Positions 10,883 to 23,600 of a stretch of DNA of 64,000 bases are shown here, one piece after another (position 1 is the stretch's first letter; the number at the start of each line of letters is the position of its first letter). Under the pieces are notes generated by a model that did not search any database, was not told the DNA's origin, and worked only from the letters and a program-made list of their open reading frames with translations. The DNA comes from Liquidambar formosana (Eukaryota; Streptophyta; Magnoliopsida; Saxifragales; Altingiaceae): the NCBI GenBank assembly GCA_039720395.1, contig JBBPBK010000077.1:124001-188000 (forward strand), read 5' to 3'. The position numbers and the translations under genes are program-made.

Positions 10883-13800
10883 TTAAAATAAATATAAAAA
10901 ATGAGTAGGTTTTTTTAAAAGGTCATAAAGTTAAAGATAAGAATATAAAATTTTAAAAAAGATATAGGTAATATTAATAGAGTTGAATTTGCTTTATGAG
11001 GGAACAACTTCGAAAAGCAAAACAAAAGGATTATAAAAATTTTAAAAAAAATAATAATAAAGAATGAAAAGAAAAGAAGGAAGATTTCTTTCTTCTTTTC
11101 TTCTTTTTTCCCCTATCCCTCTCTTTCTCTCGACTAGGAAACCTACTGAGAAGACCCATCGATGCCCTTTTTCTATGCAACCAAGTAAACACACCCAGAT
11201 GGCCAGATCTACACTTTCGAGCCACCAGATTTATACTCTTCACGCTTCTCTCGAACAAACCCACTTCAGATAAGAAGTCGATCGTGGGAGGATCTACAAC
11301 TTCAAGCTGCCGACGGTGTAAATCTGTGATGGTATGAATTAGTTCTCCTTCCTCCCCCTCTTCTTCTTCTTCCTCTTCTTCAATAGCATCGAAATTTTGA
11401 TCGATATCGACGAAATACCGACCCTATCTCAACGGTAAATGGAGAAAAAATAGCGAAACTTTCGACATTACCGAAATTCAACGATATATCGTCAACATGT
11501 CGAAATTTCGAACGATAAAATGTGAAAAATATATCGGAGCAAGATATCATATCGTTACCCTTCGATATAACGATATATCGTCGATATCCACGGTATTTAA
11601 AACTCTGCATGCAACCAACCTGCTTTATCATTGGCTGAGGCCAAAGCTATAAGCTCTAGCTCCATGTGGACTTAGATATAATTTGTTGTTTTTTTGATCT
11701 CCAACAAACAGTTCCACCTCCTAAAGTAAACACATAGCCAATGGTAGACATTGAGTCACCAGATTAGTAATTCCAATCAGCATCACTACACCCTTCAAGT
11801 ATAGTGGGATATCTCTTATAGAGCAATCCATAGTTAGTAGTTCTTTTCAAATATCTCATTACACGACCAATTGCATTCCAAGGTTCAAAGTCTGGTTTAC
11901 TCCCACAACATAAGCAATATCAGGTCTAATACAATCTATTGCATATCTCAAACTACCAATTATACTTGCATATTCTTTCTTATTCAAAACATCACTATCT
12001 TTCTCAATTGGTTGTAAATGAATGCTAGAAGCAAATGGTGTACATACATGCTTGCAATCAAAATATTTGTATTTCTTTAAGATTTTTTTCAATATAATGA
12101 GATTGCTTAAGAAAAATTCCATGAGAAGTTCTAATGATTTTCATTCCGTCACATTTGTTTCACCTATGTCGTTCATGTCAACGTTATTATTAAGCAGTGA
12201 TTTAATAGTCTCAATTATTTCTAAGTTCGTACCAACAATTAATAAGTCATCCACATACAAACCTATAATCACCTAAGCACCATTAATTTTTAGACTCACA
12301 ATATATACATTTATCACTTTCATTTGATTTAAATCCGTTATCCAACATGCACATGTTAAATTTCTCATGTCATTGTTTTGGTGCTTATCCCAAACCATAT
12401 AAAGGTTTAGTTAATTAAAAAACCTTTTTTTTTTCACCTTTAGGTAATATAAAACCCTTCGGTTCATCCATATGTATCTCTTCATCTAAATCTCCATTAA
12501 GAAATTTTGTTTTTACATCTATTTGATGAATTTTTAAGTCATGTATAGAAGCAATAGCAATTAACAAATCTTATGGATGTTACTCTAGTGACAGTGACAA
12601 GTGAATATGTATTAAAGAAATCTATATCTTCTTCCTGTTTAAACCCTTTCGCTACTAATCTTGTTTTATATTTATCTATAGTTCCATCTGGTTTAAGTTT
12701 TCTTCTTTATACCCATTTACAGCCTATAGTTTTACAATCAGGAGGTAAATCTACTCACTTCCAAGTTTTATTAGACATTAGTGATTCCATTTCATCATTT
12801 TTAGCTTCTCTCTAAAAATCAGAGTTAGGTGAAGTTAATGCTTCTTCTAAAGTTGTAGAATCACCTTCAACATTATAAACTAAATAATCAGGACCAAAAT
12901 CTTTTTCTACTCTAGCTCGTTTACTCCTCCTAGGTTCAACACTTGATTCATTAGGTTGTGAAGTACTAGGTTCATTCTCTTTAAATTCTTGAACTCTAGG
13001 TTCTACCTCTAGACCCCCATCATCTTTAGATTTAAAGGGAAATTTATCTCATGGAATATTAAATCCAAAGATTCAATTACTACATTGCTTTCTAGGTCTA
13101 GGAACTTGTAGGGTTTACTAGTTAAGGCATAGCCTATGAATGCACATTTAGTAGCTTTAATTTGATATAACTGTTACATAGCTCTTGGAGCGCATTCTAC
13201 AGAATCTTGATGGAGGGACTTTCATGAATCAAGGAGTGACTCTTACATGGCTCATATTGATTTTCTATAGTTATCAACTTTTGTTGGTTTTGGGATAAAC
13301 TCATGTAGTATCCTTGATGGATAACCCTTTTTGGTGGAAAATATCTGTACTCTTGTAATATATATATCTCCATTGATGGTGATATTATTTAATCGTTTTC
13401 CTCCCATGGCCGTAGGACAAGAAAGCTGAACCCGCATGTTTTATGGTTATTTTTTTCGTTGTTGATCTCACTAAATGATTTTTTTCATGCCGCACTCTAT
13501 GTTTAGAGCTTCCATTGGCACAATTATTTCTCTGTATGAGTTTGTTTTTCTTGATTTGTGATTTGTCTTGTTTGATCGGTATCCTTAGAGCTAATTTTTG
13601 CAATACAAGTGGTATCAAATCGTTGGAGAAATTCAAAAAATGTTATAATTGCATATTTTAGACAACTTTCCATTCAATTTTTAATCTTTTATCCATTTTT
13701 CATGCAGCTACTCTGGATATAATCTTTAGTTGGAATGCTTGGAGGAGCTTAGAATTCAACCAAATATTTCGATACATCCTGAAATTTGCATTTGCGGCTG

Positions 13801-14598
13801 TTTGGGTTGTAGTCCTGCCAATTGGTTATTCCAGCTCTATCCAGAATCCAACAGGACTAATGAAATTTTTCAGAAGCTGGGCAGCGGATTGGAGGAACCA
13901 GTCATTTTATAACTATTGTGTTGTAATTTATTTGATACCCAATATGTTGGATACATTACTATTTTTTCTTCCATCTTTACGGAGTCGCATGGAGCTTTCA
14001 AAAAGGCGTATCGTCCATTTTCTCATCTGGTGGGCTCAGGCAAGCACAAATAGCATTTGTGACTTTCTGCCTTTTCCCCTTCCCATTCTTGTTTTTTACC
14101 CCCTACTAACTGAAGTGTGTATTGTACTGCAGCCGAGTCTTTATGTTGGAAGAGGCATGCATGAGGACATGTTCTCACTTTTCAGGTAAGAAAATGGTTT
14201 AGTAATATTTTTCATTTATTATTATGTTGATGATGATGATGTGTTTTTATTTTTTTATTTTATTTTTATTTTTTATTTTTTTGTGGGGTAGGTGGGAATG
14301 ATGTTTCCAAGGATATTTCACACTTAAGTTGTATGCTCAATTTAGTAGAGAGAAAAAGTGGAAGGAGGCTTTTTTTTTTTTTTTTTTTTTCCCTGTACTT
14401 ATCCAAAAAAACAAAAAAGTTAGGCAGGAAAATTGGATAGAAAGGAAAAGTGAAGTGATGAGCTTTCCTTGCACCTACCAAAATCTTCCCTCCCAAAAGT
14501 GGGTGGAAAAGTGGAATGAAAGGTGAGTGTCAGCAAAAATGGAAAAGCTCATTTGTATGTTCTGTACTTGTGTGTGTATTACTTATGTGTATTAGCCG

Positions 14599-14634
<36 letters not shown>

Positions 14635-17600
14635 AGGAAGGAACGGTGAGTGTTACTTGATGTGACCAAATTTTCATTTTCCTTCATTTCCTTCATTTTT
14701 GCTTTTTGAGGGTAATATGATAAAATACTATAATGATTCCTTTTCCCTTTTTTTCCATCCTCCTTGCTTACCAAACGAAGAGGAAGGAAATAAGTTTCTT
14801 TTACCTCTAGGAATGGAAAACTCCTACCTTTCTTTTCTTCTACTATTTCATCCCTCCTACCAAACTAGCAGTAGTGTTTTCAAGGCTTCAAGGATGTTTA
14901 AGCCAGTGCTGTGGAATTCTGCGATTAGGTGCATTTATGCCCTTATGAATTGGAGCTGCCTTTTTTATTCAACATGGTTACATTTCATATTGTCAGGTAT
15001 ACACTGTTTTGGATAGCGCTGCTAATAAGCAAGCTAGCATTCAGCTACTTTGTGGAGGTAATCTTGTTCTCTTTACATAATCATTCTGTGCATTTGGTAG
15101 CCTTAGGGATTTAGAGAACATTAGTAATGTTAATCCATTATCTTTATGTGCATGCATATGATTATTTGGTATGATTATGATAGGATTTGACATTGTTCTC
15201 TTTTTATACAAAGATTATTGCCTATATAATACAGCCTAATTAGGTTAAGATTCGTCAATCCTTCGCAGAGTTGCGGAATGCCCTTTCGTGGACAATGGCA
15301 TTCTCTCTTCCTTCTAGTCCCATTAATTATTTCTAAAGTTTCAGTTTTTCGTTATGTCTTTCCAATTCTTCATTATTTTTCCCAAACTCCATTTGGTTCC
15401 CATCCATTTTCCTTTGACTCTTCAGACTATTAATTGATAGTAGTAACTCCCTCTGGAAATTTTTCCTTTCAGAAGAGCACTTTCCTCCATAACAATCTCA
15501 GCAATAGAAGGAGCAGCAGGTTCCAAAGCTGCAGGTTCCTTGTTTGATCGTTATTGTGAAAAAAAAAAAAAAAAAAAAAAAAAGAATTTTTTTTTTTGTT
15601 TTCATTTTTCATTTTCATTTTCTTTTTTTTAAAGGAAAGAAAAAAATGAGGAGAGGATTTTTCTCTCATTTTTGCTGCTCCTCTTTTTCTCTAGTCTCTA
15701 AACGAATTTAATTGCTATTCATTGGACAACAATGGCTGTTCTGTCTGGTCAAGTCATGGAGAAATGAAAAAAGAAGGAATAATTAATAGGTGATGAAGAA
15801 GAAGAAGAAGAAGACAGAGATATTATAATGCCGCCTTTGTTCCTTGCTGGTTGAGGAACCGGGATAAGAAGAAACCATAAACACTCGTAGCATCATCATC
15901 ATCATCATTATTATTATTTTTTGGGAAAAAGGTAAGAACATCATTCAAAATATAGATGATACAAAGAATAACAAACCCAGAACGACACCAAAGATCCTAA
16001 ACATAAACAAGAACAACCAAACCACTAGCAAAACTCAAATCTGAGGATCGCACACACAACTGGCTAGTGACAAACAACAAGGGTTGAGTTGGTTTATATA
16101 TATAAATGAATGAAGAAATAAGAAAAGAAGAGAAGAAGAAGAGAAGAGAAGAAGAATGAGAAAAATAAAGTGAACCATAGGGTTCCTTCTCTACTAACAT
16201 ATTATTTATACTTCCTATATGCTACAATTACAAGAATACCCTTTGACTAAGTAGAAGTAATAAAGCATGAATAAAACACATAAAATATAACCAATATTCA
16301 ACACTCCCCCTCAAGTTGGTGCAAAGATATCCTTCATGCCCACTTTGCTAGCACATCATGAAACACTTTGCTAGGTACTCCTTTGGTCCAGATATCAGCA
16401 GGCTGATCTTCAGTTCTCATATATGGAGTGCAAATCTCTCCAGAACTCAACTTCTCTTTGATAAAATGCCTGTCAACTTCAATATGCTTATTTCGATCAT
16501 GTTGATCTGGGTTATGTGCAATATTGATAGCTGCCTTGTTATCACAATACAACCGCATAGGAACTTTGCATTCAAAACCTAATTCCTATAGCAATATCTT
16601 TAACCAAAGTAACTCACACAACCCATGAGCCATGGATTAAAACTCAGCTTCTGCACTGGATCTAGCAACTACAGACTATTTCTTACTCCGCCAAGTTACA
16701 AGATTTCCACCTACAAAAGTACAGTAACCCGAGGTGGATCTTCTGTCAGTGATAGAGCCTGCCCAATCTGCATCTGTATACGACTCAATTCTCAAATGAT
16801 CATGTCTTGAGAACAATATCCCTTTTCCGGGAGCAGATTTCAAGTAGTGAAGGATCCGATAAACAGCCTCCAAATGAGACTCATGAGGAGAATGCATGAA
16901 TTGACTCACCACACTAATAGCATATGCAATATCTGGGCGAGTGTGAGACAAGTAAATCAATTTACCAACTAATCGTTGATATCTCCCCCTGTCAACCATA
17001 GCTCCCTCTATATCTTCACCTAGTCTCTGATTTTGTTCTATAGGAATATCACATGCTTTGCATCCAAACATCCCTGTCTCTTTAAGAAAATCAAGAACAT
17101 ATTTCCTTTGGGAAATAAAAATACCTTTCTAAGATCTAGCAACTTCAATGCCCAGAAAGTATTTTAAATTCCCAAGGTCCTTGATTTCAAATTCCTTGGC
17201 TAAGTCATGTTTCAATTTTTGTATCTCTTCCACATCATCACCAGTTATTACAATATCATCAACATATACAATAAGGGTTGTGATCTTACCCTGAGTGGAA
17301 TGACAGATGAATAAAGTGTGATCACCCTAACTTTGCTTATATCCACACTTCAGCATAACTTGAGTAAACCTTTCAAATCATGCTCTAGGAGACTGTTTCA
17401 ACCCATATAAAGCTTTCTTTAACTTGCATAGCTTACCAATCATCAATGGATTCTCAAACCCAGAGGGAACATCCATATACACCTCTTCTTCCAAATCTCC
17501 ATGAAGGAATGCATTCTTTACATCTAGTTGTTGGAGTGACCAACCCAAATTAGCAGCTAAGGATAATAGGACTCGAATGGAATTCATTTTTGCAACCGGA

Positions 17601-20600
17601 GCAAATGTTTCTTGATAATCTATCCTATATGTCTGTGTATAGCCCTTTGCCACCAATCTTGCCTTGTATCTATCCACAGAACTATCTGCCCTATTCTTCA
17701 CAGTGAACACCCACTTGCACCCCACTGTCTTCTTATCCTTTGGTAACTTCACCAAATCCCAAGTATGATTATTTTGAAGAGCTCTCATCTCTTCATTCAT
17801 TGCTTCCCTTCATTTTTGGTCACTAAATGCATCTTGTAGATCTTTTGGAACAGAAACTGAGGATAACTGAGAAGCAAAAACACGATAGGATGGTGAGAGT
17901 TTTTCATATGAAACAAAGTTAGACAAAGGATATTGAGTACAAGATCTAACTCCTTTACGTAGGGCAATAGGAGCATCTATATCATCAATGGGAGTATCAG
18001 AAGCATTAAGGAGAGGATTAGAAATCCTATCACTGAACTTACCTGAGTCAGAAGAAGCCGGTTGACAAGTAGGAAGAAGAAGAGCCTTATCCTCCTGTCT
18101 TCTCGAGTATACTTGAATTTCCTTGATTGGTTCCCCTTGGTTCGTATTGATACAAGTAGGAGCAATTGTATCCATTGTAGGAAGCACTAAAGGAAAAGGA
18201 GACTGAGACTGAGACTAAGACTGCTCTTCACTAGTATTTTCCCCCTGAAGAGAAGTATGGGGATGAGAGAAATAGGCAGAAGACTCAAGAAAGGTGACAT
18301 CCATAGAGACAAACCTTTTCCCAGATGGAGGGTAGTAACACTTGTAACCTTTCTGTGTAGGGGAATACCCCAAAAACACACATCGGAGGGCACGGGGATC
18401 TAACTTACTCCTATCTCTACTCGAAATATGGACAAAACAGACACACCCAAAAACCTGGGGAGGAATTAAAAAATGAGGTGAGGTAGGTGAGGAGTGAGGC
18501 AACACATCAATAGGTTTGCGGAAGTTGAGAACCTAAGAGGGCATTCTGTTGATGAGATACGTGGCGGTGAGAACGGCATCCCCCCAATGAGACTTAGGAA
18601 CATGAGTGGAGAATATCAATGCCCTAGCCACTTCTAGGAGGTGACGATTCTTTCGTTCAGCAACCCCATTCTGTTGAGGAGTATCAGTACATGAAGTTTG
18701 ATGAACTATCCCATGCTCTTGGAAATATGAACCAAGGCCCCCATGAATATACTCACCACCATTGTTAGACCGAACAACCTTAATAGGATGATTAAATTGA
18801 GTCAACACCATTTTATAAAAATTTTGGAAACAAACAAAGACATCACTTTTCTGTTTCAACAAGTGCACCCAAGTAGTACGGGACAAATCATCAATAAAAG
18901 AAACAAACCATCGATACCCAGATAAAGTAACAATACGAGAAGGGCCTCAAACATTAGTATGAACAATAGCAAAAGGCTCAGAACTTTTATTATTACTGGA
19001 AGGAAATGACACCCGATGGTGTTTAGCAAGTTTACACGTCTCACAATGAAATTTAAAAACATTAGTCCGAGAAAACAAAGAAAGAAACATCGTTTGCAAT
19101 AACAAAAAGAAGGATGCCCCAAACGCTTGTGCTAGAGCCAAATTCTCTCCACTGGGTCAATAAGATTCTTTGAATGATGGGCTTATTGTAGGTGTTGCGG
19201 TTCTTCAGAATGATGATTCAGAAGGTAAAGGCTTCCACTCTCCCTACCACTACCAATCGTCTTCCTCGTAATTAGGTCCTGAAAGACACAATGAGAAGGG
19301 AAAAGGTCACACAACAATTAAGATCTTTAGTTATGCGACTAATGGAAAGTAAATTGGTAGAAAATTTTGGAACATGGAGAACAGAAGAAAGTGACAAAGT
19401 AGGTGTAACAGGGACGGAACCTTTGCCTGATACAGAAGATAAGGAACCATCAGCTACTCTAACTTTTTCCTGCCTGAATAAGTTCGATAAGAAGTAAACA
19501 ATGTAGGAGCATTAGTCATATGATCAGAAGCCCCTGAATCAATGATCCAAGGTTTGGAAGACAAAGTACAGAATACAGCTATGGAAGTAGCAAGGTTACC
19601 TGAATGAGCAAAAGAAGTAGAAGCATTGGGGGTGGGTGTATCCATCTGTAACATAAGACGTCGGAACTGCTCAATTTCTTCCCGAGTAAGACTGAATGTG
19701 TTAGATGGTAGAGCTTGAGAACCAGATGAGGAAGTAATTGTAGCCATAGAATCAGCAGCTGTAGTATGATGAGCTCGAGGTCTATTGGCATTCCCGGAGC
19801 GACTTCCTCTACCTGTAGAAGGAACCCGACCTGTGAGTCTCCAGCAAGTTTCCTTAGTATGCCTGGGCTTATTACAATGGTCACAGAATAATTTATCTTT
19901 CTCATCTAATCTAGAATCACCGGGTCTATTCCAGTCCTGTGGCTTCTGACCTCCACGACTCTCTTTCTAAGAAGTACCAACCATAGCAGATCTCTCTTGT
20001 GCTGTAGTACTCATCATAACACCTCGTCTACTCTTCTCTTGCTTTACATAGGCAAAAACCTCCCGAAGAGAGGGAAGTGGCTCCTTACGAAGAATCTGAA
20101 TACGCACCTGATCATACTCATCTCTAAGACTAGCCAAAAACCCCATAATACGCTCCTGCTCCACAAGCTGATGAAACTTCGAGGCATTTGCAGGACATAC
20201 TGCCTGAAAATTTTGATAATTATCAAATTCTTGCCAAAGCCCATGTAGTATGTGGAAATAAGTAGTCAAAGACTTATCATCCTAATGTGTATCATGGATC
20301 TTGCCTTTTAACTCAAAGAGTTGTGCAAGATTCCCCTTTTGGGAGTACATTTGCTCCACCGCATCCCATATCTCCTTTGCGGTTCGCATCAATAGATATC
20401 CATTGCCAATTTCCTGTGTCATTGAATTCAATAACCAAGACATAACAATAAAGTTCTCAGCATCCCACTTCTCATAAAAAGGATCATCCCATGGTGGTTC
20501 TACAGTCTTTCCAGTGACATACCCCATCTTTCCTTTCCCAGTAAGGAAAAGTCTCACTGACCGTGCCCAGGCCAAATAATTAGCCCCATCTAACTTCGAA

Positions 20601-23600
20601 GTTGTGATTTGAAGAGTAGGGTTCTCAATATTCATGCCAATTTGACCCATAACCTTCTTAGGTTGGGTTTGGTTGACTACACTAGACTCAGACATGCTAG
20701 AATAATCTCAGGCACTACCCAAACACGCTCCTAAACCACCAAACAGCGCTAACACAGCACCAACAATAAAGTAGTAGGGGTCTAGATCAATTATCAAAGC
20801 ATAAAACAAGAAATAAAGTAGTAGAACACATCACCACTAATTGGACAGCACAAAAACAGGGGTGCTGACCCACTTTTTGAAGACAAAACACATCTTAAAC
20901 CCTTATACAAGGTTGCAAACCCCAATGGCAGACTTCTAAGGTCAATTTCGTAGCCCTCTGGTCCAACCCCAAGTGATAGATTGCATTCAAAGTGCCCCCA
21001 AAAACAGATCTAAAAATACACCCTATTTTTGACGAAAATCAAAGAAAAATCAGAAAACCATACCAAATCAACTCCGATTGGCCTGAAACTTCATGGACAT
21101 ATTCTCCTTGAAGAGGCAACCAAGATGGGCAAATCAGCTTTGTGCTGACATCAGCGTCCGTACGGCTGACGTCAACATCCGTACGGCTAACATCAGCATT
21201 TTATTTTATTTTATTTATTTATTTTTTTTTTGTAGAGATTAATGCCTAGGATCGATGAAAGATGCTTTGATACCAAGTTGGTTTATATATATAAATGAAT
21301 GAGGAAATAAGAAAAGAAGAGAAGAAGAAGAGAAGAGAGAAGAGAAGAGGAATGAGAAAAATAGAGTGAACCATAGGGTTCCTTCTCTACTAGCATATTA
21401 TTTATACTTCTTATATGCTACAATTACAAGAATACCCTTCAACTAAGTAGAAGTAATAAAGCATGAATAAAACACATAAAATATAACCAATATTCAATAG
21501 AGTCCAGTTGGTCATCCATGGCATTAACTCTGGGTCTAACATCCTGCAAAAGGAAGAAGAGTTTAGATTGGTATAATTATAATGCATCATTGTACGGCGA
21601 CATGCTTGAGGTTGGAGGTGATCCATTTCTAGGATTGTCTAGGGACATTTATGGCCAATTTGGTGAGGCCTGGAATGATCAAAGAAATCCTGGACTTTCT
21701 CTTTTATCTTCCGCTTCCTGGGTTGTGATTGCACCATATCAACCACCACCTTCCCTTGGATGGACTTATGCTGTATTTCTTAAGGAGAGGCCAAGATTTG
21801 ATCACTACAGTTTATTCGAGCCACACAATCTATAAGGATCTGTTGTTCCTTATCTGAGCCAGGACCCAAGTATCCTGATACGGTTATAGCCACATTACCC
21901 ACTTGCATTCCCTCCCACGACATCTGTTAAGATCTAAACACTTGTTTGTTCACTATCCTCGAACTCTGCCACGTGCTCGCCATGCATGGACAAATCGAAC
22001 AGCACCTTTGCATTCCCCGCCGGCTTGAATTCTGGTCAACTTTGCAACACTAGCTTCTTCTTTGATGAACACGGCCATGGATGGCCCACTGACGACAGAT
22101 TTGGCGATTCATAGGTCATCTTCACCTCCATCCTATTATGAGGAAATATCCCATTGGGTACGGCTATTTACGCCCCTATTTTTGCGGAAAAGCTAGTTAG
22201 CCCCACACTTTGCCCTACTATGAGAGAATAAGGGGGTAAAGTTGTGGGACCCACTGATATGGTTAAACCCTAAAAATTAAAACAACCCTTATTCTCTCAT
22301 AGTAGCGCAAAGTGTGGGGCTAAGTAGCATTTCCCCTATTTTTGCTCTCTACACACACCATTTAATGAATTTTTTTTATATTTATTACTAATCTACCCTT
22401 GAGCAAAATGACTGTTAAAGACAAAATGATATAAATACTAAAACAAATTTTCTTTCCACACCCACTAACACCCCATAATCATGAAAGCTCACTCACAAAC
22501 CCTAACCACAAATCTATCATTTCTCTTATACCCTAACTATTGTTCCTTTTTCTAACGTTTTTTAACAATTGACGAGCAAATCAGCATTTGGAATGCTTCT
22601 AGCGACGAAAAGGTTCATTTTTTCCAATTAAAAGTTGCTATGTTTCGATTTACAAAGTTTGTGGATCGCGTTTTGTTCGGACCTATTATACCGACCAAAC
22701 CTAACATGTTTAGATCATTTCAACCAATCATTTTAACTTTGTTCGGGACATACCAACTGAATATAATTGTTCAGGAAAAATATAATGAACAAATAGAATA
22801 TGTTTAGCTTATATGTTCCCAGGGACCAAAATGTCGCGATATATTGTCGATATATCGCGATATATTGCCATATCAGAGATGGACGATACGATATATTGTT
22901 GCGAAATTGAAGGATTTTCAAAAAACAAAATGTCGAACAATATCTTCGATATATCGTGATATTTCGAAGATGTCGTTGATATATCGAAGATATCGTTCAA
23001 GATATCGACACTGCCATTGTTTAAATGCCTTTTTGCTGATTGCTGGTGAAATTTTTACACATTAGAATAGGTTAGGATTCACATATATATGTACATTTTA
23101 CTATGCTTAGTATTTCACATAATTTAAAATATTATTTCAAACCAATGGCCTTTGGTCTAATAGCACTTTATATTTAAATGTTACAAAAATCTATTTCAAC
23201 GTTAGATAACATTTAAATGTTGAATTTGCAAAATTTTCTATTATTTATTTACTTAGCGCGGTATATTTTTTATACCCTACGCAACACATACTTGTATTAT
23301 ACATATTTAAATTGCAATATTTTGATGCTAGATTGTGTATTAGAGTTTAAATCATTGTTTCGCAGAGTTTCAATAAAAATATCCATGGTTAACTCATAAT
23401 ATCCACCATATCTTTAAAACGATATCGATATTGTCGATATATCCAACGATATATCCGATACATCCACATTTTTGAACCCTCGATATATCCATTGATATCA
23501 ATATTAAAGTCCTTGTATGTACCGAACATATTCTATTTGTTTGGATGTTTTGTATCGAATATAAGGAAGATTTTGGGGTTACGGTTAGTTTAGCTATTAT

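Larger units (their letters stand above)
10056..13240 (-). pseudogene. Ty1/copia fragment (copia-2), minus strand, interrupted by a hAT-like element
   Basis: Read on the minus strand from the right: an integrase C-terminal piece ('[20 protein letters not shown]' region near 13090-13160), a diverged RT (RT-like frames 12840-12300), then '[26 protein letters not shown]' near 11920-11990 and an RNase H end ('[16 protein letters not shown]' at 10200-10290, 'TSRGMGLKP' near 10090). No LTRs of its own are recognised. It has many stops. The RNase H part is split by the 1.24-kb insertion at 10367-11607. Confidence 0.8.
16087..21499 (-). mobile_element. Ty1/copia LTR retrotransposon copia-3, nearly complete
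   Basis: Two similar LTRs (16087-16303 and 21276-21499) bracket a minus-strand gag-protease-integrase-RT-RNase H order. The LTRs differ at only a few positions plus a small indel in the purine-rich tract, so the element is fairly young. A handful of stops and frameshifts inactivate it. The flanks (GGTTG left, GAGTC right) do not form a target duplication, so inter-element recombination or flank change is possible. It occupies intron 4 of the callose synthase gene in antisense. Confidence 0.93.

Noticed and set aside
10367..11607. Mutator-like assignment for hAT-like copy A based on an 11-bp shared flank
   Set aside because: With CAAGG as the element start, the duplication is 8 bp here and in three other copies, which fits hAT.
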